NCBI RefSeq assembly: GCF_000144405.1
Contig: NC_014371.1
Coordinates: 124,001-188,000, forward strand
Direction of reading: 5' to 3'
DNA length: 64,000 nucleotides
Origin: Prevotella melaninogenica ATCC 25845
Lineage (GTDB): Bacteria > Bacteroidota > Bacteroidia > Bacteroidales > Bacteroidaceae
The stretch's first letter is position 1; every line of letters begins with the position of its first letter. Below the pieces are notes generated by a model. The model saw only the letters and a list, made by a program, of their open reading frames with translations. It made no database searches and was not told the origin of the DNA. This document shows positions 34,428 to 43,801 of this stretch, one piece after another. The position numbers and the translations under genes are program-made.

Positions 34428-37400
34428 ATGAAGAAACCACTTGTCATTTTATCAATTATATTTCTGTTGTTGCCAATTACAGTAACAGCACAGAGCTTTG
34501 ACGCTTTATGGCAACAAGTAAATCAAGCTGAGCAAAAGGACTTACCAAAGACACAAATCAGCTTGTTAAAGAAGATTGAACAGAAAGCACAGAACGAGAA
34601 AGCCTATGGGCAAATCTTGGCTGCAAGTCTGTTAGCATCAAGGTTACAGACAGAGATTACACCCGACTCTGCTGAGGTAGAGTTAAAGCGGTTGAAGGCA
34701 AAGGCAAAAATGGTAGAAGGGAAGGATGAAGTCTTGTCGGCTGTCTACAACTGTATCTTGGGTGTGATAGGACGGAATGAAGAAAGTGGAAATGCTGACG
34801 ACTACTTTAAGAAGGCTCTGGCAAACCCTTCTCTGTTAGCAAGTCAGAAAGCAGCCGACTTTAAGCCTTTGATAAAGATAGGTAAAAACGATGATATCTT
34901 CAAGGGTGACCTGTTGCATGTTATTGGTATGCAAGTGGGTAACTACGACAAACTGCATAGCTATTATAAAAGCGTTGGAAACCGTGAGGCAGCTTGCTAC
35001 ACGGCATTGATGGGAATAAAGGAGGAGAAAGAGAGTATTCCAAAGCTCGACTCACTCATGCAAGTGTATAGCGACTTACCGATATGTGGGGAAGTTGCGT
35101 TGAAGCGTTATGCTTGTATGGGAGAAGATACTCCGGTTGAGGAGAAGATAGCATATATTGATAACGCACTTGTCCGTTGGGCATCATGGAATAGAATTGT
35201 ATCATTACGTAATGCTCGTGCAGAACTGACAAGACCGATGTTTGAAGTGAGTTTCGATAAGCGTAATGTTAGTTCGACGGAGAAGAATAACTGGGTTAAG
35301 CTGAATACGCGCAATGTGTCAGATGTAGTCATAACGGTTACGCGTACGAAACTATTAGGAAATCATTCTATCAGTTTTGTAGATAAAGACGACATGGCTA
35401 AGTTGAAGGCAAGTCTGTTGCCTGCAACAACGCAGACGATAACCCGTACTTTCACTGGTCATAAGGATTATGAAGCGGTGAAAGACTCTTTCTTAATGCC
35501 TACATTACCTTTGGGTGTTTACCTTATTAAAGTAGAGACGCCTAAAAAGAATTTTACACCAGAATATGCTTTCTACTATGTTAGTGACCTCTATGTCATG
35601 AGCGAACTACAGCCAAAGAAGAAAGCACGGTATGTTGTTGTCAATGTTGTGGATGGGCAACCAGTAGCAAATGCAACGGTTCAGGCTACCTATCCAAATT
35701 ATAATGATAAACCTTCTATCGTCAAGAAACTGGTTACGAACAAGAATGGAGAGGTTGTTTTTGATTCGGAAAGAACTACCCCTGACATCTATGTCTTTAC
35801 GAATAAGGATAAAGCCTTTGAAGAAACTCAACTGGAGGGGTCGTATGACTACGATAAGGAGAACTATAACAAGATGGTAACTCAGGTCTTCACGGATAGA
35901 GGTATCTATCGTCCTGGGCAGACGGTGCACGCATCTGTCATCGCTTATCAGAACACAAAGCAAGACTATAAGACTAAGGCTGCAGGCGGACAAACCTTCG
36001 ATATGGTTTTGAAAGATGCCAATTATAAGGAGATAGGACGTAAGTCAGTAACCACAGACCGTTTCGGTACTGCTGCAGCAGACTTTAATCTTCCAACAAG
36101 TGGACTGACAGGTAGTTTCTCTATTTATGCTGATTTTGGAACAAAAGGATCTAAGCGTTTCCAAGTAGATGAGTATAAGCGTCCAACGTTTGATGTAAAC
36201 TTTGACGAGTATAAGGAGAAGTATGCTGTCGGTGATTCTATCAAGTTGATTGGTTGTGCCAAGAGTTTTGCTGGTGTACCCGTACAAGGTGCAAAGGTGC
36301 ATTATGTCGTTACACGTAATATAAGCTATTGGAGTCGCTTCTATGAAGATAGTGAGGAAGTGAACGAGCAAGATGTTGTCACAGACGACAAGGGAGAGTT
36401 TGTTGTTACCGTACCTTTTGTCTTATCTGACAAAGCCAAGAAAGAACTGAAGTCTGGTAAGGGTTATCGTTCACTTTTCTATAACTTCAGCGTTGAGGCT
36501 TCGGTGACCGATGCTGCAGGTGAGACACATGACGGTTTTGCATCCTTACCATTAGGAACAAAGGAGGCAAGTCTTTCTTGCAATATTCCTGACAGGAATC
36601 TGCGTGACAGTCTTAAAACGATTAAGTTTAATTATCTGAATGCTGCAGGATCTCCTGTTGATGGAACAGTGAAGTATGTAATTGTGCCACAGCAGAAGGA
36701 TAAGAATAATTATGTTTATAGCGATTATAAGACAGCGAAGGCAAATGAGAATGTTGCTATAAAGGGTTTGTCTTCTGGTGCTTATCGCCTACATGCTATT
36801 TGTGGAACAGATACGATAGATGAGGATTTTGTTGTCTTCTCTTTTGATGATAAGCGTCCTGTTATTGCGACACATGACTGGTTCTATCTGAGTGGAATCC
36901 AATTCCCTCGCGATGGTGGTCCTATCTATATGCAGGTGGGTTCAAGTGATGAGAATCAATATGTTGTTTATTCTATCTTCTCAGATAATAAAGTGATTGA
37001 AACAGGTTCTTTCAATCAAAGCAATAGTATACAGACACGCAAGTTTGTATATAAGGAAGAGTATGGTGATGAGATACTTCTTAATTATGCTTGGGTAAAG
37101 AATGGCGTTCTGTATGCTCATTCAGAGAGGATTATGCGTCCGTTACCAGATAAGAGCTTAATTGTGAAATGGAAGACCTTCCGTAATAAACTTATCCCTG
37201 GTCAGCAGGAGGAATGGACAGTAACGATTAATCGTCCTGATGGCAAGGCTGCCAATGCTCAACTGATGGCAACACTTTATGACAAGAGTCTTGATCAGTT
37301 CTTGTCTAATTCATGGAACTTAGGCAACTTCTTCTCGCTTAATTATACATCTGTTAATTGGGAGAGTCCTGACTATTCTGGTTTGGGTCTTTCATGGGAA

Positions 37401-39974
37401 GCTAATATCAAACCTTTTGATGTAGACTGGTTGTCGTTCTCGAGATTTGATAGTCGCTTCTTAGAAGATTATGATACGCCAGATGCTTATATTTATTCAG
37501 TAACATCAGATCGAATGGTAAGCATGACGCGTGCCGTTAAGTCAATGGCTTTGGCAAAGGAGTCTTCTATGAATGAGGTCGTTAAGGTTGGCTTCGGATC
37601 TACAAAGGAAACGAAAGAGGAATTTACTGCTCCTGTTGTCAAGAAAGATGAGGAGATCAAACAAGAGAAGGACGAACCGAAGAATGTAAAGCCTTCTATG
37701 CGTGAGAATCTTAATGAGACAGCCTTCTTCTATCCTCAGTTGCAGACAGATGGGAAGGGTAATGTAAGTATTAAGTTTACGCTTCCAGAGAGTCTTACTA
37801 CTTGGCGTTTCATGGGATTGGCACATGATGAGGATATGAACAATGGCTTCCTTTCTGATGATATCGTTGCTCAGAAGACCTTGATGGTGCAGCCTAATAT
37901 GCCTCGCTTTGTACGTATGGGTGACGAAGCAATGGTTTCTGCTCGCTTGTTTAATCAGTCTGAGAAGGATATCAAGGCAAAAGCAAAGGTTGAAATCCTT
38001 GACCCTGCAACAGAGAAGGTGCTCTTTACGGATAGTAAAGCTGTTGTTTTGAAGGCGCAGGGGAGTGGTTCTGCAACTTATAGCTTAGCTTCTTTATTAG
38101 CACAGAATGCAAATAAGCTTACAGCTGACCAGTCCTTGCTTGTTGTTCGCTTCACGGTTGAGGGCGATGGCTTCTCTGATGGTGAGCAACATTACCTCTC
38201 AGTACTTCAGAATAAGGAGTATGTAACAAACACCTATCCATTCACACAGAATGATGCTGGGGTGAAGACGATTAATGTTGGTAAGCTTTTCCCAAAGAAG
38301 AGTACGGATCAGAAGCTGACAGTAGAGTACACCAATAACCCTAATTGGCTGATGATTCAGGCATTGCCTTATGTGTCAGATGCAAATGAAAAGAATGCTA
38401 TCAGTCTTGTTTCGTCTTATTATGCAAACCGTTTGGGTAAGCAGATCATGAGTACTTCCCCATCGATTAAGCAGACTATTGAGCAATGGAAGAAGGAGAC
38501 TGGTAAAGAAACGTCAATGATGTCGGCTTTGGAGAAGAACCAAGAACTCAAGTCTTTGACACTTGATGAGACTCCTTGGGTGATGGATGCTAAGAATGAA
38601 AGCGAACAAAAACAGCAACTCGTGCGTTTCTTCGATGAGAATCAGTTGCAGAACAAATTGACATCAACATTCTCAAGTCTAAAGAAACTGCAAAACTCTG
38701 ATGGCTCGTTCTCTTGGTGGCCAGGAATGAAAGGAAGTCTGTATATGACAGTTGCGGTGACGAAGACGCTTGCTCGTTTGCAGAACCTTACAAGTCCAAG
38801 CCCAGAGGTAACAAACATGATTAACGCTTCTTTCCGTTTTATGGATAAGAAGGTAGCTAAGTGTGTGGCTGAAATGAAGCGTGATGAGAAGAGGTATAAT
38901 ACGATACTCTTCCCATCTGATGACCTTTGTGATTATCTTTACACCAATGCTTTGTTCTATCATGACCGAGCTACAAATGACATAAAGTACCTCATCGACC
39001 GCCTGACCAAGAAGCCTACGGACTTGACTATCTATGGTAAAGCGAATACTGCAGTAATCCTTCAGCAGTATGGTAAGGTTGAAAAGGCACGTGAATACCT
39101 GCAGAGTATTAAGGAATATACGGTTTATACGGAGGAGAAGGGGCGTTACTTCGATTCTAAAAACGCTTATTACAGTTGGCGTGATTATAAGATTCCAACA
39201 GAGGTGGCTGCTATCGAGGCGATAAAGACGATTACTCCTACTGATGGTAAGACGCTTGTTGAGATGCAGCGTTGGCTCTTGCAGGAGAAGCGTACGCAGG
39301 CTTGGGATACACCATTGAACTCAGTGAATGCTATTTGGGCATTTATGAACAATGGCAATTGGTTGATGCAGAATGGAGAGCATGCTACGTTGATGCTTGA
39401 TAACAAACCATTGCAGACAACACAGCCTACGGCAGGTTTGGGTTATGTGAAGGCTACACAGCCAGTTGATTTCCAATCGTCTGAAAGTCATGATTTGGTT
39501 ATCAGCAAGACAAGCGCTGGCACAAGCTGGGGTGCTGTCTATGCACAGTTCTTCCAGACGTCAACAGATATCTCTGATACTTCATCTGGCTTGAAGATTA
39601 AGCGTGAGGTCTTGGTTGATAGCGTACTGTTGAAGAGAGGAAAAAGCCTTAAAGTTGGTGACAAGGTGCGTATCCGTTTGACGATCATTGCTGACCGTGA
39701 TTACGACTTTGTGCAGGTTGTTGATAAGCGTGCTGCCTGCCTTGAGCCTGTTAGTCAGTTGAGTGGATATCATTGGGGATACTACATTGCTCCAAAGGAT
39801 TACACCACTAATTACTACTTCGACCAAATGGCAAAGGGTAAGCATGTCGTTGAGACAGAATATTATATTGACCGAGCAGGTGTTTATCAGACAGGAACCT
39901 GCACTGCGCAATGTGCATATGCACCAGAGTATAGTGGACGTACTGGCGCGGAGGTTATACGAGTAAATGAGTAG
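34428..39974 (+). CDS. Bacterial alpha-2-macroglobulin-like protein
   Basis: An 1848-residue secreted protein. The signal peptide MKKPLVILSI through LPITVTAQ is followed by a helical N-terminal region (to about 210), then macroglobulin domains. The MG2 signature FTDRGIYRPGQTVHASVIAY lies near 485-505. The linker or bait-like stretch near 1040-1090 is Lys/Glu-rich, and the A2M signature (FFYPQLQTDGKGNVSIKFTL then LTTWRFMGLAHD) lies near 1100. The C-terminal helical thioester-like domain and receptor-like domain follow. The reactive CxEQ thioester is absent; the equivalent region reads LPYVSDANEKNA near 1314. In bacteria such proteins sit in the periplasm or outer membrane and may trap proteases or act in envelope repair. 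It is monocistronic. Confidence 0.88.
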   Translation: MKKPLVILSIIFLLLPITVTAQSFDALWQQVNQAEQKDLPKTQISLLKKIEQKAQNEKAYGQILAASLLASRLQTEITPDSAEVELKRLKAKAKMVEGKDEVLSAVYNCILGVIGRNEESGNADDYFKKALANPSLLASQKAADFKPLIKIGKNDDIFKGDLLHVIGMQVGNYDKLHSYYKSVGNREAACYTALMGIKEEKESIPKLDSLMQVYSDLPICGEVALKRYACMGEDTPVEEKIAYIDNALVRWASWNRIVSLRNARAELTRPMFEVSFDKRNVSSTEKNNWVKLNTRNVSDVVITVTRTKLLGNHSISFVDKDDMAKLKASLLPATTQTITRTFTGHKDYEAVKDSFLMPTLPLGVYLIKVETPKKNFTPEYAFYYVSDLYVMSELQPKKKARYVVVNVVDGQPVANATVQATYPNYNDKPSIVKKLVTNKNGEVVFDSERTTPDIYVFTNKDKAFEETQLEGSYDYDKENYNKMVTQVFTDRGIYRPGQTVHASVIAYQNTKQDYKTKAAGGQTFDMVLKDANYKEIGRKSVTTDRFGTAAADFNLPTSGLTGSFSIYADFGTKGSKRFQVDEYKRPTFDVNFDEYKEKYAVGDSIKLIGCAKSFAGVPVQGAKVHYVVTRNISYWSRFYEDSEEVNEQDVVTDDKGEFVVTVPFVLSDKAKKELKSGKGYRSLFYNFSVEASVTDAAGETHDGFASLPLGTKEASLSCNIPDRNLRDSLKTIKFNYLNAAGSPVDGTVKYVIVPQQKDKNNYVYSDYKTAKANENVAIKGLSSGAYRLHAICGTDTIDEDFVVFSFDDKRPVIATHDWFYLSGIQFPRDGGPIYMQVGSSDENQYVVYSIFSDNKVIETGSFNQSNSIQTRKFVYKEEYGDEILLNYAWVKNGVLYAHSERIMRPLPDKSLIVKWKTFRNKLIPGQQEEWTVTINRPDGKAANAQLMATLYDKSLDQFLSNSWNLGNFFSLNYTSVNWESPDYSGLGLSWEANIKPFDVDWLSFSRFDSRFLEDYDTPDAYIYSVTSDRMVSMTRAVKSMALAKESSMNEVVKVGFGSTKETKEEFTAPVVKKDEEIKQEKDEPKNVKPSMRENLNETAFFYPQLQTDGKGNVSIKFTLPESLTTWRFMGLAHDEDMNNGFLSDDIVAQKTLMVQPNMPRFVRMGDEAMVSARLFNQSEKDIKAKAKVEILDPATEKVLFTDSKAVVLKAQGSGSATYSLASLLAQNANKLTADQSLLVVRFTVEGDGFSDGEQHYLSVLQNKEYVTNTYPFTQNDAGVKTINVGKLFPKKSTDQKLTVEYTNNPNWLMIQALPYVSDANEKNAISLVSSYYANRLGKQIMSTSPSIKQTIEQWKKETGKETSMMSALEKNQELKSLTLDETPWVMDAKNESEQKQQLVRFFDENQLQNKLTSTFSSLKKLQNSDGSFSWWPGMKGSLYMTVAVTKTLARLQNLTSPSPEVTNMINASFRFMDKKVAKCVAEMKRDEKRYNTILFPSDDLCDYLYTNALFYHDRATNDIKYLIDRLTKKPTDLTIYGKANTAVILQQYGKVEKAREYLQSIKEYTVYTEEKGRYFDSKNAYYSWRDYKIPTEVAAIEAIKTITPTDGKTLVEMQRWLLQEKRTQAWDTPLNSVNAIWAFMNNGNWLMQNGEHATLMLDNKPLQTTQPTAGLGYVKATQPVDFQSSESHDLVISKTSAGTSWGAVYAQFFQTSTDISDTSSGLKIKREVLVDSVLLKRGKSLKVGDKVRIRLTIIADRDYDFVQVVDKRAACLEPVSQLSGYHWGYYIAPKDYTTNYYFDQMAKGKHVVETEYYIDRAGVYQTGTCTAQCAYAPEYSGRTGAEVIRVNE

Positions 39975-40041
39975 ACGAGTTGACAAGTGAACAAGTTATT
40001 TAAGTTGACAAGTAAACGAGTTGACGAGTAAACAAGTTATA
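39973..40041. repeat. Degenerate GTTGACAAGTAAACGAG repeats
   Basis: Successive units read GTTGACAAGTGAACAAGTTA, GTTGACAAGTAAACGA and GTTGACGAGTAAACAAGTTA, starting at the stop codon of the macroglobulin gene. They are the complement of words found at 26195-26350. Confidence 0.65.
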
Positions 40042-40115
40042 TGATAGAGTTGTGGAGTAGGGGGATGTTATCTTAACTCCCCTAACTTCTCAACTCCTTA
40101 ATTCCTTAAAAAGAA

Positions 40116-41123
40116 ATGCTTCAAATAGAGATAGATAACGGTAGTGGTTTTTGCTTCGGTGTGACCACTGCCATTAAGAAAGCCGAAGAAGAATTGGCAA
40201 AGGGTACAAAGCTCTATTGCTTAGGTGATATCGTACATAACAGTATGGAGGTGGAACGCCTCACAAAGAAAGGACTCATCACGATTAATCATGAGCAGAT
40301 GCGCGAGCTTCATAACGTGAAGGTTTTGCTGCGTGCACATGGCGAACCACCTGAGACTTACGAACTTGCAAGACGTAATAACATTGAGATTATCGATGCT
40401 ACTTGCCCTGTGGTTCTTGCCCTTCAGCGTCGTATTAAGACACAGTATGAGAAAGGTCGTCAACCTTCTTATATGATATCTTCAAAGGGCGGAGCTGCTG
40501 TTGATGAACCTTCAAGCCTCAAGCCAGTAACGAATGAAGCGGTGGAAACCTCTATTTCCTCTGTTTCTCTTCCTCCTGCAGTAGGCGAGGGACAAGAACT
40601 TAGTGCCTCCTCTTCCATTGTTATCTTTGGAAAGAATGGTCATGCTGAGGTGCTTGGACTTGTTGGTCAGACCCATAGTCAGGCGATTGTGATAGAGAAG
40701 TTTGAAGATGTTAAGGCGTTAGACTTTAATAATGACATCTATCTCTACTCACAGACGACAAAGAGTTTGGATGAGTTTCATAAGATTATAGAATACATTC
40801 AAAGTCATATCTCACCCAAAGCAAAGTTCCAAAGCTTTGATACCATCTGCCGACAGGTTGCTAATCGTATGCCAAACATTTCTACCTTTGCTGCTCGTCA
40901 CGACTTGATTCTCTTTGTAGCAGGCCGTAAGAGTTCAAATGGTAAGGTTCTTTTCCACGAATGTTTGAGTGTAAACCCAAACTCCCATCAAGTTGAGAGT
41001 GCAGACGAAATTGACATGAGTTGGTTTGATGGAGTCGAGACAGTAGGAATCTGTGGGGCTACGAGTACGCCAAAATGGCTGATGGAAGAATGCCGTGATG
41101 AGATACTCAGGCGTACGAAATAA
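40116..41123 (+). CDS. ispH: 4-hydroxy-3-methylbut-2-enyl diphosphate reductase
   Basis: The last step of the MEP isoprenoid pathway: an iron-sulphur enzyme making IPP and DMAPP from HMBPP. The three cluster cysteines are Cys13 (GSGFCFGV), Cys97 (DATCPVV) and Cys245 (DTICRQVANR). Other conserved parts are GDIVHNSMEVERL, LLRAHGEPPETY and FGKNGHAEVLGLVGQTH. A roughly 50-residue, Ser/Pro/Val-rich stretch (about 116-168, after QYEKGR and before IVIFGKNGH) is an insertion: the family normally passes directly from the helix to that strand. The frame is open through it and the C-terminus is normal, so the enzyme should be functional. It is followed by a strong terminator. Confidence 0.94.
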   Translation: MLQIEIDNGSGFCFGVTTAIKKAEEELAKGTKLYCLGDIVHNSMEVERLTKKGLITINHEQMRELHNVKVLLRAHGEPPETYELARRNNIEIIDATCPVVLALQRRIKTQYEKGRQPSYMISSKGGAAVDEPSSLKPVTNEAVETSISSVSLPPAVGEGQELSASSSIVIFGKNGHAEVLGLVGQTHSQAIVIEKFEDVKALDFNNDIYLYSQTTKSLDEFHKIIEYIQSHISPKAKFQSFDTICRQVANRMPNISTFAARHDLILFVAGRKSSNGKVLFHECLSVNPNSHQVESADEIDMSWFDGVETVGICGATSTPKWLMEECRDEILRRTK

Positions 41124-41152
41124 TAGCTTTATAATCCTCAAACAAAGAGATT

Positions 41153-41199
41153 AAACGCGAAAAACTATCAAATTTTGATAGTTTTTCGCGTTTTTTTTA
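41153..41199 (+). terminator. Terminator of ispH
   Basis: AAACGCGAAAAACTATCAAA and TTTGATAGTTTTTCGCGTTT form a 20-bp perfect palindrome followed by more T residues. Confidence 0.92.
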
Positions 41200-41207
41200 T
41201 ACCTTTG
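41200..41207 (+). promoter_or_regulatory. Promoter -7 element directly after the ispH terminator
   Basis: TACCTTTG begins at the end of the terminator T-run. If used it gives a leader of about 245 bases to the MFS gene; no open frame of note lies in it. Possible leader stems are noted under findings. Confidence 0.55.
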
Positions 41208-41459
41208 CATCGTCAATCAAGATTTAATGTGACTTTTATTGCAACACTTGGGTTAGGTTTTATCTTGAAATAGCAGAATACAGGATAAAATTTGTTGGGT
41301 CTTCCAACAGTTTTATATGATGGAGTATGTCAGTTGTTGATGATAGGTTTTAGGGATTTGTTCGTGGACATAACATTACTCTAATCAACAAAAGAAGATG
41401 TCATGTTGTCCCATATTATTTAAGTGAAGTATTCATCAATAGTGTTGCATAGTAGACTT

Positions 41460-42668
41460 ATGAAAGAACAAAAGAGTTTCCTTGTCCCTATGGCATTCTT
41501 AGGGCTTATGTTTTTCACTTGTGGATTTGCCTTGGGTATAAATTCATTGTTGGTTCCAGTATTGAAGGTGTCGTTAAGTGTTTCTTCAATGGAAGCATAT
41601 ATGCTCATTGGTGCAACATTCTTGCCTTTCCTTATCTTTGGCTATCCTGCGGGAATGTTAATTAGCAAGATAGGATATAAGCGTACGATGGCTATTGCGT
41701 TCGGAATGTTTGCTGTAGGTTTTGGAGTGTTTATCTTCTCGGCAGATGCAAAGAGTTTTCCTTTGTTTCTTGCAGCTTCCTTTTTCTGTGGAACGGCTAA
41801 CACCTTCTTACAGGCAGCTATAAATCCTTATGTGACAATATTGGGACCAACGGAGAGTGCTGCAAAGCGTATCTCTATTATGGGTATGATCAACAAGTTA
41901 GCTTGGCCAGTGTCACCCCTCTTTATTGCTCTTTTCGCAGGTGCTTCAGGTAGTGTTGCTATAGATGATTTAGGTAAACCTTTTGCTGTGATTATTTGTC
42001 TGTTCGTTGCTTTAGGTGTAGTGGCTCTTTTGTCACCATTGCCAGAGGTGAAGGCAGCAGGTGAGGATAGCAGTGAGACTGATGAGGTTGACCAAGAAGT
42101 ATCTGCTTATGCAAACAGTAAGAAGTCTGTTTTCCAGTTCCCACACTTGGTTCTGGGTGCTATTGCCATCTTCTTTTATGTTGGTGCAGAGACTATCGTG
42201 TTGGGAACGCTCATTGACTATGCGAATGAGTTAGGACTTGCTCATCCAGAAAACTATTCTTGGATAACTCCGATTAGTATTAGTATTGGATATATTGCAG
42301 GAATCATTCTGATTCCTAAGTATCTTTCTCAGACACGTGCTTTGCAGATTTGTTCATTCGTAGCCTTGTTGGGAACGACTCTTGTTGTTCTTCTTCCTGG
42401 AGTTTACAGTATATATAGTGTCGGTGTCATGGCTTTAGGATGTTCACTGATGTGGCCAGCGTTTTGGCCTTTGGCATTGATGGATTTGGGTAAGTTTACC
42501 AAGAAGGGTTCATCACTCTTGACGATGGGACTTATCGGTGGAGCAGCAATTACAGTACTGTTTGGTCTTTTAAAGGATGTTTCAGATGCTCGATATGCCT
42601 ATGGTCTTTGCTTTGTATGCTTTGGTTATATCTTGTTCTATGCGTTCAAGGGCTATAAGTTACGTTAA
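41460..42668 (+). CDS. MFS sugar transporter of the FHS (fucose/glucose-galactose) type
   Basis: A 402-residue inner-membrane protein with about 12 hydrophobic helices. Helix 1 reads FLGLMFFTCGFALGINSLLVP, helix 4-5 has FFCGTANTFLQAAINPYVTILGP, and a long hydrophilic loop (VKAAGEDSSETDEVDQEVS) splits the two halves. NPYVTILG is typical of the fucose:H+ symporter/glucose-galactose permease group. The frame opens with GTG at 41424, but the ATG at 41460 gives the usual short N-terminus (MKEQKSFLVP). It is monocistronic. Confidence 0.85.
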   Translation: MKEQKSFLVPMAFLGLMFFTCGFALGINSLLVPVLKVSLSVSSMEAYMLIGATFLPFLIFGYPAGMLISKIGYKRTMAIAFGMFAVGFGVFIFSADAKSFPLFLAASFFCGTANTFLQAAINPYVTILGPTESAAKRISIMGMINKLAWPVSPLFIALFAGASGSVAIDDLGKPFAVIICLFVALGVVALLSPLPEVKAAGEDSSETDEVDQEVSAYANSKKSVFQFPHLVLGAIAIFFYVGAETIVLGTLIDYANELGLAHPENYSWITPISISIGYIAGIILIPKYLSQTRALQICSFVALLGTTLVVLLPGVYSIYSVGVMALGCSLMWPAFWPLALMDLGKFTKKGSSLLTMGLIGGAAITVLFGLLKDVSDARYAYGLCFVCFGYILFYAFKGYKLR

Positions 42669-42882
42669 TAGATTCATATCTAAAGACGTTATAAGTCTCT
42701 GTATAATAACCTTTCTTTAGGTTGGAAGCAGTATTTTTATTACATTAAATAATCCTAAGTTACAATAGTTTTACGGGGTTGCCTTTACGAAGGTAATCCC
42801 GTTTTTGTATACTATCTTTTAAACGTATGATGTTGGCTCCTCCCGTAAGATAGACTGATAAACTAAGACGCTCAAATAATAT

Positions 42883-43178
42883 GGCACACAGAGTCACGGA
42901 GTGGACGGAGGTAAATGCAATGTCATGGAGGTGACGATGCACAAAGAGCAACAGAGACGAAGCGTACAGATATCTAATAACTTTTGGGATAAATGTTTTG
43001 AGCATAAAATCTCTAATAAGACTTGCTAATAAACCTCCGTAACTCTATGCACCGACGATGCCTCCGTGCCTTCCATTGTTTTGTTTTATTAATCCTCCGT
43101 TCTCTCCGTGCCTCCGTGTGACATTTCTTCAAACTCTAAACGCAAGTGGCAAACCTTATCACCCCAATATCCTGAAGA
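42883..43178 (+). repeat. Dispersed repeat family 2, copy 2
   Basis: It starts GGCACACAGAGTCACGGAGT and its core ends TCCGTGCCTCCGTGTGACA at 43123, with the shared flank AAGTGGCAAACCTTATCA to about 43178. It has the same order and orientation as 2280-2572. The sequence just before it, GATAAACTAAG through CTCAAATAATAT, recurs in degraded form at 56227. Confidence 0.8.
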
Positions 43179-43182
43179 CCCT

Positions 43183-43216
43183 AAAATATGTTTAGGCTCT
43201 AATGACCGCATGGGTT
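43183..43216. repeat. Fragment of the MITE-like element end
   Basis: AAAATATGTTTAGGCTCTAA then TGACCGCATGGGTT is the reverse complement, with few mismatches, of the left end of the element at 10827 (AACCC...GGTCATTAGAGTC then TAAACATATTTT). It abuts repeat family 2. Confidence 0.7.
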
Positions 43217-43377
43217 AATTTTGATTTCGTATTAGGTATTTTAATCTACCCACTTTTTTATTATTGTGAAATATATTTACATAACTTCGAACTAAATCTC
43301 CTTTTCATGCGTATAAAATAGCATTTCTAAAGACGTCTGTAACTATCAGATATACAGTATGTTATCAACTTGTGTTT

Positions 43378-43466
43378 TAAAAGGTGCTTACTAAGGGCTC
43401 AAAAGGGCGTTAGTAAGACTTCAAAAGGGCACCTTTTAGAAGCCTATTAAGCCCCTTTTCGAAGGC
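43378..43466 (+). repeat. Dispersed repeat family 1, copy C
   Basis: It reads AAAAGGTGCTTACTAAGGGC, TCAAAAGGGCGTTAGTAAG, ACTTCAAAAGGGCACCTTTT and then AGCCTATTAAGCCCCTTTTC. The first and third parts make an inverted AAAAGGTGC/GCACCTTTT pair. The 42.7-43.8 kb gap holds no gene; it carries family 2, a MITE fragment, this copy and the SUS promoter. Confidence 0.8.
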
Positions 43467-43659
43467 TAAAGACCATATATAAAATTCAAGGTGTACAAAA
43501 AATATTTACATACATTTGTCGGTTGTGGCTAAGTGAAGGCATAAATGGCAGAAAGACAATGTAAAGAATAGGCAAAGAAATAATATTTTAGGTTTCAATC
43601 AAATATTTGTGATAGATGTTATGAAATGATATGTTTTTAATATATAAACTTAAAAAATA

Positions 43660-43691
43660 TTTGCAAGGTTTTTGTTTTTTGTGTACTTTTG
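43660..43691 (+). promoter_or_regulatory. Promoter of the SUS-like operon
   Basis: TTTG at 43660 and TACTTTTG at 43684 with 20-base spacing. A 110-base leader follows, beginning with a small stem (CGCTGTTTAAAAAGCGG). Confidence 0.75.
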
Positions 43692-43801
43692 TAGATTCGC
43701 TGTTTAAAAAGCGGCTTTAATAAAAAGAATATCAGTATAATTTGTATTCTACTTTTTTAATTTATAAAAATAGTTCTAAACATTAAAGTACCAGAGGGGA
43801 A

